Origin: Thermoanaerobaculum aquaticum
Lineage (GTDB): Bacteria > Acidobacteriota > Thermoanaerobaculia > Thermoanaerobaculales > Thermoanaerobaculaceae
Reading direction: 5' to 3'
DNA length: 64,000 bases
Assembly: GCF_000687145.1 (NCBI RefSeq)
Contig: NZ_JMFG01000005.1
Span: 1-64,000 of the forward strand
The position numbers were made by a program, and so were the translations under genes. The notes below the pieces were generated by a model. The model searched no databases, was not told where the DNA came from, and worked only from the letters and a program-made list of their open reading frames with translations. Below are positions 28,000 to 35,229 of this stretch, one piece after another; the first letter of the stretch is position 1; each line of letters starts with the position of its first letter.

Positions 28000-28587
28000 C
28001 TACGCGCTCAACCCCAAAAGGCTCTTCAGCCTTTCCCCGCTTTGCCCCTCGATTTCCCTGTGCAGGGAGTTGCCGTGGGCGTCCATGGTGACCACCACCG
28101 GGAAGTCCTCCACCTCGATGACCCAAAGGGCTTCGGGAACCCCGAACTCCTCAAGCATGAACACGGTTTCCACGCGCTTGACGCACTGGGCCAGCACCTG
28201 CGCGGCCCCGCCAATGGCGTGGAAGTAAACGGCACCGTGCTTTTTTAAGCCCTCCAGGGTCTTGGCGCCCATGCCCCCCTTGCCGATGACGCCGCGGACG
28301 CCGTACATGCCGATCACGTCCGCCTGGTAGGGTTCCTCGCGGGCGGAGGTGGTGGGCCCGGCAGCCACGAAGGTGTAGGTGCCGTCCGGGTTTTTGCGAA
28401 CCACCGGTCCCACGTGGTAAATCACCGAGTCCTTGAGGTAGGGAGCCACTTCCTGGCGGAAGGCCTTCACCAGCCAGTGGTGGGCGGCGTCCCGGCCGGT
28501 GATGACCCGCCCGGAAAGCTCCACAAAATCGCCCACCCGTAAGGAACGAATGGTGGCTTCGTCGGTGGGAAGCGTCAGTCGAGCCAT
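28000..28587 (-). CDS. Class I fumarate hydratase, beta subunit (C-terminal domain type)
   Basis: Second subunit of the two-part iron-sulfur fumarase, which hydrates fumarate to malate; L(+)-tartrate dehydratase is a close relative and cannot be fully excluded. The 195-residue product (ATG at 28587) shows the family pattern: LRVGDFVELSGRVITGRDAAH, then FVAAGPTTSAREEPYQADVI and GKGGMGAKTLEGLKKHGAVY. It overlaps the alpha subunit gene by 13 nt. A longer frame upstream of 28587 is only the alpha gene in another frame. Confidence 0.9.
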   Translation of the reverse strand: MARLTLPTDEATIRSLRVGDFVELSGRVITGRDAAHHWLVKAFRQEVAPYLKDSVIYHVGPVVRKNPDGTYTFVAAGPTTSAREEPYQADVIGMYGVRGVIGKGGMGAKTLEGLKKHGAVYFHAIGGAAQVLAQCVKRVETVFMLEEFGVPEALWVIEVEDFPVVVTMDAHGNSLHREIEGQSGERLKSLLGLSA

Positions 28588-29459
28588 GTGATTTCCCCCT
28601 TGGGGCTGATGCGCGCCCCGGCGCGACGGTTGGCCCAGCACATGTAGGAAACCGAAACGAAGTACGAGGCAGGCAAGCGCCCCAAATACCCGATCTTTAC
28701 CCCCAACACTGTGGTCTTTCCGCCAAAGCCCATGGGGCCGATGCCCAGCTCGTTGGCTTCCTTGAGGAGGCGTTGCTCCAGCGCATCCAGCTCAGGGATG
28801 GGGTTGCGGTCATCCAGGCGCCGCAGAAGCTGCCGCTTGGACTCCACGTAACCGGAGCCGCGGTCGCCGCCAAAGCAAACCCCCAAGATCCCCGGGGCGC
28901 AACCCTTGCCTTGCGCCTTGTGCACGGCGTCTAGCACGCAGCGCCGCACCCCTTCCAGGTTGCGGTCGGCTCCCAGGGCGGAGTTGGGCAGCGAGTACTG
29001 AGCCCCCACGTTTTCGCAGCCGCCCCCTTTGAGGATGAGGTGTACCTCCAGGTCCTCCTCGTCCCATTCCTCGCAGTGAACCGTGGGAATGCCGGGGGCC
29101 GCCCCGTTGCCGGTGTTTTTCTCGGTCAAGGGGTCCACAGCGTTGGGGCGCAGGAGCTGCTTGGCCGTGGCTTGCTTCACCGCTTCGGTGAAGGCACGGG
29201 TGAGCATCCTGGTGGAAACCCCCACGGGGTGGTGGATCCACACCAGCGGCGTTCCCGTGTCCTGGCAAATGGGTTGCCATGCCCCGCCTGCCAGCTCCAC
29301 GTTGCGAAGGATGGTGTCCAGCGCTTTTTGCGCCAGAGAGCCCGCTTCTTCCTTCTCCCGGGCCTGGCGCAGGGCCTCCACCACATCCGGTGGGAGTTGG
29401 GTGGAGGCGTGGGCAATGATGTCCACGAACTTTTCGGTGAGCTCACGTTCCTGCCACAC
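28575..29459 (-). CDS. Class I fumarate hydratase, alpha subunit (N-terminal domain type)
   Basis: Holds the [4Fe-4S] cluster of the two-subunit fumarase. The 294-residue product has three conserved cysteines in the expected places: Cys65 (PICQDTGTP), Cys148 (GGGCENVG) and Cys187 (KGCAPGILG), plus the signature GGDRG and MGFGGKTTVLG. Start is GTG behind GGGGAGGGA. Oxygen-sensitive class I fumarases are typical of anaerobes. Tartrate dehydratase is the alternative. Confidence 0.9.
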   Translation of the reverse strand: MWQERELTEKFVDIIAHASTQLPPDVVEALRQAREKEEAGSLAQKALDTILRNVELAGGAWQPICQDTGTPLVWIHHPVGVSTRMLTRAFTEAVKQATAKQLLRPNAVDPLTEKNTGNGAAPGIPTVHCEEWDEEDLEVHLILKGGGCENVGAQYSLPNSALGADRNLEGVRRCVLDAVHKAQGKGCAPGILGVCFGGDRGSGYVESKRQLLRRLDDRNPIPELDALEQRLLKEANELGIGPMGFGGKTTVLGVKIGYLGRLPASYFVSVSYMCWANRRAGARISPKGEITWLD

Positions 29460-29561
29460 GAGCGTCCCTCCCCTTGCAATAGTACACCCTTTCTCAAGCT
29501 TCGGTCATCACGAAAGGAATTGACAAATAATAGAGATGGCGTCTCATTTGTAAATTTGAGC

Positions 29562-29590
29562 TTGCCAATACCGCCAAGCAGGCGTAGTAT
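29562..29590 (+). promoter_or_regulatory. Sigma-70-type promoter of the kor operon
   Basis: TTGCCA (29562-29567) and TAGTAT (29585-29590) are 17 bp apart, in the 154-bp divergent region between the fumarase and kor genes. The korD start codon is 24 nt downstream of the -10 box. Confidence 0.65.
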
Positions 29591-29613
29591 GGCTGGCGAG
29601 GGGGGGACGAACG

Positions 29614-29886
29614 ATGGCTGACGAACCCGCCAAGAAACCCAAGGGGACCATCATTTTAAACAAGGAAATTTGCAAAGGGTGCTCCTTCTGCATTGACTTT
29701 TGCCCAACTCACTGCCTGGAGTTTTCCAAGGACTTTAACCGCAAGGGCTACCACTACCCGGTGCTGGCGCGGCCGGAGGATTGCACCGGCTGCGATCTCT
29801 GCGGCTTGTACTGCCCGGATTACGCCATTTTCGGGGTGAAGTTCAAGGATCTGGAAAAGCTGGCCACATCGGCGCCGGCTGCGTAA
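29614..29886 (+). CDS. korD: 2-oxoacid:ferredoxin oxidoreductase, delta (ferredoxin) subunit
   Basis: Electron-carrier subunit with two [4Fe-4S] clusters. The 90-residue product has the two motifs CKGCSFCIDFC (Cys20, 23, 26, 30) and CTGCDLCGLYC (Cys57, 60, 63, 67), each followed by Pro. It is the first gene of a four-subunit operon in the order delta-alpha-beta-gamma. The upstream 150 bp is the divergent promoter region. Confidence 0.93.
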   Translation: MADEPAKKPKGTIILNKEICKGCSFCIDFCPTHCLEFSKDFNRKGYHYPVLARPEDCTGCDLCGLYCPDYAIFGVKFKDLEKLATSAPAA

Positions 29887-29903
29887 CGTAAGGAGGCCAA
29901 AAG

Positions 29904-31061
29904 GTGCACGCGGACCCAAAGGGTGTGCTGACTGGGTTGCACTTTATTGACGGGGACCACGCCGCCTGTGAAGGCGCCATTGCTGCCGGCTGTCGGTTTG
30001 CGGCGGGTTACCCCATTACCCCATCCACCGAAGTGGTGGAGCGCTTTGCCGCCCGCATCCCCCTGGTGGGCGGCGTTTTCATTCAAATGGAGGACGAAAT
30101 TGCCTCCTCCATTGCCATTCTCGGCGCGGCGTGGGCGGGTCATAAGGTCATGACCGTCACTTCGGGCCCGGGGCTTTCGCTGATGATGGAGCACATCGGC
30201 TACGCGGCCATGACCGAGACCCCCTGCGTTTTTGTGGATGTGCAGCGGGGTGGACCGTCCACCGGGCTGCCCACGCTGCCGGCGCAGGCGGACATGATGC
30301 AGGTGCGGTGGGGGTCCCACGGCGATTACAACATCATTGCTCTTTCCCCCAACTCCCCCCAGGAGTGCTTTGACCTCATGATCAAGGCCTTCAACCTGGC
30401 GGAGCTCTACCGCACGCCGGTGTTTTTCATGATGGATGAGGTGGTGGGCCACATGACCGAGCGGGTGGCCATCCCGCGCCCCGAGGACATCGAGGTGGTC
30501 CCCCGCCGGTGGACCAGCCGGAAGCCGGGGGAGTACAAGGCCTACGAGCCGGGGGAGGACCTGGTCCCGGAAATGGTGAAGGCGGGCGATGGGTACCGAG
30601 TTCATGTGACCGGTCTTACCCACGACGAACGGGGCTACCCGGCCATGAACCCGCAAGCCCAGGACAAACTGGTGCGGCGGCTGGTGGACAAGATCCGCAA
30701 GAACGCCCACAAGCTGGTGGATGTGCGCGGGGAAAACCTGGAAGACGCGGATGTGGTGGTGATTTCCTACGGCATTACCTCCCGTATCGCCGCTGCTGCT
30801 GTGGAGGAGGCCCGGGCGGCCGGTCTCAAAGTTGGCCATCTCCGGCTTGTGATTGTGTGGCCATTCCCCGAGCAGCTGGTGGCCGAGCTGGCCAGCCGGG
30901 TGAAGGCGTTTGTGGTCCCCGAGCTCAACCTGGGGCAAATGGTGCGGGAGGTGGAGCGGGTGGTGGCGGGGAGGGCCCAGGTGGTTTCCGTTCCCCACGC
31001 CGGCGGTACCGTGCATCAGGTGGAGGACATCCTGGCCAAGATCTTGGAGGTGGCGAAATGA
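29904..31061 (+). CDS. korA: 2-oxoacid:ferredoxin oxidoreductase, alpha subunit
   Basis: With the beta subunit it decarboxylates a 2-oxoacid, probably 2-oxoglutarate, to the acyl-CoA with reduction of ferredoxin. The 385-residue product starts at GTG behind GGAGG. The pyrimidine-binding part has AAGCRFAAGYPITPSTEV (residues 27-44) and FIQMEDEIASSIAILGA, the transketolase-like C-terminal domain is present, and SGPGLSLMMEHIG is conserved. The order and sizes match KorABCD rather than pyruvate oxidoreductase, though substrate specificity is inferred. Confidence 0.92.
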   Translation: MHADPKGVLTGLHFIDGDHAACEGAIAAGCRFAAGYPITPSTEVVERFAARIPLVGGVFIQMEDEIASSIAILGAAWAGHKVMTVTSGPGLSLMMEHIGYAAMTETPCVFVDVQRGGPSTGLPTLPAQADMMQVRWGSHGDYNIIALSPNSPQECFDLMIKAFNLAELYRTPVFFMMDEVVGHMTERVAIPRPEDIEVVPRRWTSRKPGEYKAYEPGEDLVPEMVKAGDGYRVHVTGLTHDERGYPAMNPQAQDKLVRRLVDKIRKNAHKLVDVRGENLEDADVVVISYGITSRIAAAAVEEARAAGLKVGHLRLVIVWPFPEQLVAELASRVKAFVVPELNLGQMVREVERVVAGRAQVVSVPHAGGTVHQVEDILAKILEVAK

Positions 31062-31945
31062 GCAGCGCAGCCGTCAACATTGAGCTCCCCCAGTTGCAAA
31101 ACCCGCTCATGCAGTACCTGCGGCAGGACCGCATCCCGCACATTTGGTGTCCCGGTTGCGGGATTGGCACCTCGCTCAACGCCTTCATCCGCGCCTTGGA
31201 CGAGATGCAGTTTGACCTCAACAAGCTGGCGGTGATTTCGGGGATCGGCTGCACGGGACGGGTGGCCGGTTACCTCAACGTGGACTCCTTCCACACCACC
31301 CACGGGCGGGCCATTCCCTTTGCCACTGGCCTCAAGCTGGGAAACCCGGACCTCAAGGTGGTGGTGTACTCCGGTGACGGCGACCTCTTTGCCATTGGCG
31401 GCAACCACTTCATCCACGCGGCTCGCCGCAACATGGACCTGATGGTGGTGTGCGTCAACAACTTCACTTACGGCATGACCGGTGGCCAGGTAGCCCCCAC
31501 CACCCCGCTGGGTGCCACCCAAACCACCATGCCTTACGGCAACTTTGAGCCGCCGTTCAACCTCCCCTACCTGGCCGACTCCTGCGGGGCGGTGTACGTG
31601 GCGCGGTGGACCGTGTACCACGTGCGGCAGCTCACGCGGGCTTTTAAGGAAGGGCTTTCCAAGAAGGGTTTCGTGTTCATCGAGGTGCTTTCTCCCTGCC
31701 CGACCCTTTACTCCCGGCGGAACCGCCTGGGCGACGGGGTGGAGCAGCTCAAGTACTACAAGGAGCGCTCGGTGGTGAAAAACGGAGCGGACACCCGCGA
31801 GGTGGGTCTTACCTTCCAGGGGGACATCGTGGTGGGAACCTTCGTAAACCGGGAACGGCCCACCTGGCTTGACGCCATGAACGAGCATTTCTCCCAGCGC
31901 TTTGGCGATCGTTACCAACGGTACGGGGTGCGCCATGAGGACTGA
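31058..31945 (+). CDS. korB: 2-oxoacid:ferredoxin oxidoreductase, beta (TPP-binding) subunit
   Basis: Binds thiamine diphosphate and Mg. The ATG at 31058 overlaps the korA stop by 4 bases and gives 295 residues. WCPGCGIG (Cys31, Cys34) opens the catalytic part; GDGDLFAIGGNHFIHA and NNFTYGMTGGQ form the TPP/Mg site. A much longer in-frame extension upstream runs antisense-like through korA and is rejected. Confidence 0.94.
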   Translation: MSSAAVNIELPQLQNPLMQYLRQDRIPHIWCPGCGIGTSLNAFIRALDEMQFDLNKLAVISGIGCTGRVAGYLNVDSFHTTHGRAIPFATGLKLGNPDLKVVVYSGDGDLFAIGGNHFIHAARRNMDLMVVCVNNFTYGMTGGQVAPTTPLGATQTTMPYGNFEPPFNLPYLADSCGAVYVARWTVYHVRQLTRAFKEGLSKKGFVFIEVLSPCPTLYSRRNRLGDGVEQLKYYKERSVVKNGADTREVGLTFQGDIVVGTFVNRERPTWLDAMNEHFSQRFGDRYQRYGVRHED

Positions 31946-32501
31946 AATTCGCGTGGGTGGTTTGGGAGGGCAGGGGGTGATCCTCTGCGGCATGATCATC
32001 GGTAAGGCGGCTTCTATTTTCGACGGCAAGCACGCCACGCTCATTCAAGCCTTTGGCCCGGAAGCGCGGGGCAGTGCCGCTTCGGCACAGGTCACGCTTT
32101 CCGACGAACCCATTGGCTACCCTTACGTGCGCCGTCCGGACGTGCTGGTGGTGATGTCGCCGGACGCGTACAGCACCTTCGTCCCCACCCTCAAGGAAGG
32201 TGGCACGCTGCTTTACGAAAGCGAGCTGGTGCGCCCCGACGACGCGCTGCCGGCAGGGGTTAAAGCCTTGGGGGTTCCGGCCACCCGCCTGGCCGAGGAG
32301 CTGGGGCGCCGGCTGGTGATGAACATCGTCATGGTGGGCTTTTTTGCCGCCACCACCAAGCTTGTCTCTTACGAGGCGGCAAAAAAGGCGGTGCTGGATT
32401 CGGTTCCCAGGGGCACCGAGGAGCTCAACCTTAAAGCTTTTGAAGCAGGTTTTAACTACGGACAGAAGCTGGTTTCTGGGGAGGACAGCCGTGTGGCCTG
32501 A
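31935..32501 (+). CDS. korC: 2-oxoacid:ferredoxin oxidoreductase, gamma subunit
   Basis: Gamma subunit of the complex, 188 residues from the ATG at 31935, overlapping korB by 11 nt. It has the family start EIRVGGLGGQGVILCGMIIG (residues 4-23) and FGPEARGSAASAQVTLSDEPI, which contributes to the CoA/ferredoxin interface. The GNAT gene starts inside its last codons. Confidence 0.93.
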   Translation: MRTEIRVGGLGGQGVILCGMIIGKAASIFDGKHATLIQAFGPEARGSAASAQVTLSDEPIGYPYVRRPDVLVVMSPDAYSTFVPTLKEGGTLLYESELVRPDDALPAGVKALGVPATRLAEELGRRLVMNIVMVGFFAATTKLVSYEAAKKAVLDSVPRGTEELNLKAFEAGFNYGQKLVSGEDSRVA

Positions 32502-33084
32502 GGCATCCAACAAAACCCTCCTGCGCGGCGGGCAGGAGGTCACCATCCGTCCCATGACCGCCACCGACGCCGAAGCTCTTCACCGCTTCTTCCTGGCCCT
32601 TCCGGAAGAAGACCGGCTCTTTTTGGAGGACGACGTCACCAAGCCGGCGTTCGTTCAGCAGCTGCTTTCCGAGCAGGAAGCCGGTCGGGCCTTCCCGATG
32701 GTGGCTGAAGCCGGCGGGGAAATCGTGGGGTACGGCGTTTTGTACCGCCCCCTTTTCGGGTGGAGCACCCACGTGGGGCGGGTGCGCATGGCGGTGGCCC
32801 GGAGCTTCCAACGGCAGGGGCTGGGGACCGCCATCCTCCGGGAGCTGGTGCGCAAGGCCCAGGGCCTGGCTCTCGACAAGCTGGTGGCGGAGGTGGTGGA
32901 AGACCAGGTGGGGGCGCTGCGGGCCTTTGAGCGCCTGGGCTTTCACCGGGAGGCCACGCTGGCCGACCACGTTCGCGACCTAAGCGGGAAAAAGCGGGAC
33001 TTAGTGATCCTCGCCAACGACGTGGCCCACATCTGGGAGCACATGGAGGCTCTGGTCGCCGACTTCGAACCCTCCGCGGGTTAA
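32491..33084 (+). CDS. GNAT-family N-acetyltransferase
   Basis: Acetyl-CoA-dependent acyltransferase with unknown substrate. The GTG at 32491, behind GGAGG and overlapping the korC stop, gives 197 residues. The GNAT core is complete: VTIRPMTATDAEALHRFF at the start, VRMAVARSFQRQGLGTAILR with the acetyl-CoA loop (QRQGLG), and ALRAFERLGFHRE. Such proteins also occur fused to acetyl-CoA synthetase (ADP-forming), so an acylation role near kor is possible. Confidence 0.88.
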   Translation: MWPEASNKTLLRGGQEVTIRPMTATDAEALHRFFLALPEEDRLFLEDDVTKPAFVQQLLSEQEAGRAFPMVAEAGGEIVGYGVLYRPLFGWSTHVGRVRMAVARSFQRQGLGTAILRELVRKAQGLALDKLVAEVVEDQVGALRAFERLGFHREATLADHVRDLSGKKRDLVILANDVAHIWEHMEALVADFEPSAG

Positions 33085-33199
33085 AGGGCTTTCAAACCGG
33101 CTGGCCTTTGGGCATAGAGTCACCGCCCGCAAAATCAAAAGCGGCTAGCCGAGGCCCAGCCCGGAAAAAACGAGAGACCTTTCCCGCTAAAACGCGAGC

Positions 33200-33307
33200 T
33201 TACTTCTTGGAAAAGCTCTCCTTGGGAGCCCCGCAGTTAGGGCACTGGGCGGGACGGCAGCGTCCTTCCACCTCTTTTTTACACTTGGCACAAACCCACA
33301 CTGGCAT
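33200..33307 (-). CDS. RCKP-type rubredoxin-like mini protein
   Basis: A 35-residue protein, start ATG at 33307 behind GGAGGTGC. It reads MPVWVCAKCKKEVEG, RCRPAQCPNCGAP and a basic tail FSKK. Cys6, Cys9, Cys22 and Cys25 can bind one iron or zinc, and the RCRP motif matches the short RCKP-type rubredoxin-like family. It lies alone between the convergent GNAT gene and the divergent mgsA gene. The roughly 115 bp between it and the GNAT gene show no other clear signal. Confidence 0.82.
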   Translation of the reverse strand: MPVWVCAKCKKEVEGRCRPAQCPNCGAPKESFSKK

Positions 33308-33381
33308 AGGCACCTCCGTCGCGGGTATTCTGCCCATGCGTGCCGGCGTTGTCGAGTGTTACGCCGGCGGGAGGGGAAGGG

Positions 33382-33867
33382 ATGCTCAAGCATTTGGAAA
33401 GCGGCAACGTAAGTGTGCTGCCGGAGCGCAAGCGCATTGGCCTGGTGGCCCACGACAACAAGAAACAGGACCTGGTGGAATGGGCCCGTTTCAACCGGGA
33501 AACGCTAGCCCAGCACGACCTTTACGCCACCGGCACAACCGGGGCTTTGCTTTCCCGGGAGCTGGGCCTCCCCGTGACCCGCTTGAAGTCTGGACCCCTG
33601 GGGGGAGACCAGCAAATGGGTGCCATGATTGCCGATGGCCTCATTGACATCCTGGTGTTCTTCTGGGATCCCTTGGAACCCCTGCCCCACGACCCTGACG
33701 TCAAGGCGCTTTTGCGCATTTCCGTGGTTTGGAACATCCCCGTGGCCTGCAACCGCGCCACTGCCGATTTTCTGATTTCCTCGCCGCTGCTTTCCGAAGC
33801 TTACCCCCGCATCGTGCCGGATTACTCCTCCCACGAAACGCGGTTTTTGCACGCGGAAAAGGGGTAA
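33382..33867 (+). CDS. mgsA: Methylglyoxal synthase
   Basis: Converts dihydroxyacetone phosphate to methylglyoxal and phosphate, a bypass of lower glycolysis under phosphate limitation. The 161-residue product (ATG at 33382 behind GAGGGGAAGGG) keeps the active residues: His24 (LVAHDNKK), Asp76 (GPLGGDQQ), Asp96 (FFWDPL), His103 and Asp106 (PHDPDVKALLR). The first 15 residues are longer than in E. coli only by about five. Confidence 0.95.
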   Translation: MLKHLESGNVSVLPERKRIGLVAHDNKKQDLVEWARFNRETLAQHDLYATGTTGALLSRELGLPVTRLKSGPLGGDQQMGAMIADGLIDILVFFWDPLEPLPHDPDVKALLRISVVWNIPVACNRATADFLISSPLLSEAYPRIVPDYSSHETRFLHAEKG

Positions 33868-33869
33868 GC

Positions 33870-35198
33870 TCAGGCTTTGGGTAAGTTTGCCGCGGCGCGA
33901 CCCACGCATTCGTAAGCAAACCCCGCTTCCCGCATCTTGTCGGGTTCGTACACGTTGCGGAGATCCACCACCAGCGGCCTGGCCAAAAGCCCCTTGAGCC
34001 GTTCCAGATCCAAAGAGCGGAACTGGTTCCACTCGGTGATGATGACCAGGCAGTGGGCACCCGTGGCGGCATCGTAAGCGTCCTGACAGTACTCCACCGT
34101 GGCCGGCAGAACCTCTTTGGCGTTGTCCATGGCTGCCGGGTCAAAGGCCCGCACCCGGGCTCCTTCCTTGACCAGGGCGGTGACGATGGGGATGGCCGGA
34201 GATTCCCGCATGTCGTCGGTTTCCGGTTTGAAGGCCAGCCCCAAAACGCCAACCGTAAGGCCGGAAACGCTGCCACCGCAGGCGGTGCGGATCTTGTCCA
34301 CCATGCGCGCTTTGATCTTTTCGTTGACCTCCACCACGGTTTCCACGATGCCAAAGCGGTATCCGGCCTGACGGGCAATGTCGGTGAGGGCCCTCGTGTC
34401 CTTGGGGAAGCAGGAGCCGCCGTAGCCGGGTCCCGGATGCAAGAACTTGGGGCCAATGCGCCGGTCCAAGCCCATCCCCTTGGCCACGTGGTGCACGTCA
34501 GCCCCCAGCTTTTCGCACAAAATCGCGACCTCGTTGATGAACGTGATTTTCGTGGCCAGAAACGCGTTGGAGGCGTACTTGATGAGCTCGGCCGACTCTA
34601 CGTTGGTGATCACAAAGGGGGTTTCGATGAGGTAGAGGGGGGCGTAAATGTCCTTCATGATGGCAATGGCCTGGGGATCCCGGGCACCGATGACCACCCG
34701 GTCGGGGCGCATGAAGTCCTCAATGGCCGAGCCCTCCCGCAAGAACTCGGGGTTGGAAACCACCGAAAACGGGAAGCGGCCGCCGCTTTTTTCCCGGATG
34801 ATCTGCTCGATGAGCTGGCCGGTGCCAATGGGCACCGTGGACTTGGTGACCACCACCTTGTAGCCGTTGAGGTGGGCGGCAATGGTTTCCGCCACCTCGA
34901 TGACGTAGGAAAGGTCGGCGGAGCCGTCCTCCCGGGGTGGGGTGCCCACGGCAATGAAGATCGCCAGGGCCCGCTCCACCGCTTCCGCCACGTTGGTGGT
35001 GAAGCGCAAGCGCCCGGCTTTGGCGTTTTTGGCAATGAGCCCATCCAGGCCCGGCTCGTAAATGGGGACTTCCCCCCTTTGCAGCATGGCGATCTTCTTT
35101 TCGTCTTTGTCCACGCAGGTGACGTCCATGCCGAAGTCGGAAAGGCAAGCCCCGGTGACCAGACCCACGTAGCCACTACCCACAACCGCAATGTGCAT
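33870..35198 (-). CDS. ugd: UDP-glucose 6-dehydrogenase
   Basis: Oxidises UDP-glucose to UDP-glucuronate with NAD. The 442-residue product starts MHIAVVGSGYVGLVTGACL (Rossmann GxGxxG), and has the catalytic Cys in GYGGSCFPKDT at about residue 260, with the acyl-transfer Lys region in KYASNAFLATKITFINE. The ATG at 35198 is preferred to the longer frame from 35216. The product would feed the UDP-glucuronate epimerase-like gene at 42052. Its stop is 3 nt from the convergent mgsA stop. Confidence 0.95.
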   Translation of the reverse strand: MHIAVVGSGYVGLVTGACLSDFGMDVTCVDKDEKKIAMLQRGEVPIYEPGLDGLIAKNAKAGRLRFTTNVAEAVERALAIFIAVGTPPREDGSADLSYVIEVAETIAAHLNGYKVVVTKSTVPIGTGQLIEQIIREKSGGRFPFSVVSNPEFLREGSAIEDFMRPDRVVIGARDPQAIAIMKDIYAPLYLIETPFVITNVESAELIKYASNAFLATKITFINEVAILCEKLGADVHHVAKGMGLDRRIGPKFLHPGPGYGGSCFPKDTRALTDIARQAGYRFGIVETVVEVNEKIKARMVDKIRTACGGSVSGLTVGVLGLAFKPETDDMRESPAIPIVTALVKEGARVRAFDPAAMDNAKEVLPATVEYCQDAYDAATGAHCLVIITEWNQFRSLDLERLKGLLARPLVVDLRNVYEPDKMREAGFAYECVGRAAANLPKA

Positions 35199-35229
35199 GC
35201 TGCCTCCTTGGCCCAAGGGCCGGGAAATT

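Noticed and set aside
29520-29549. TTGACA at 29520 as the kor promoter -35.
   Set aside because: No acceptable -10 box lies 16-18 bp downstream; TTGCCA-17-TAGTAT at 29562 is better placed.
30509-31057. Long N-terminal extension of korB reaching back to 30509.
   Set aside because: It runs inside korA in another frame and gives Gly/Arg-rich sequence; the ATG at 31058 gives the normal KorB start.
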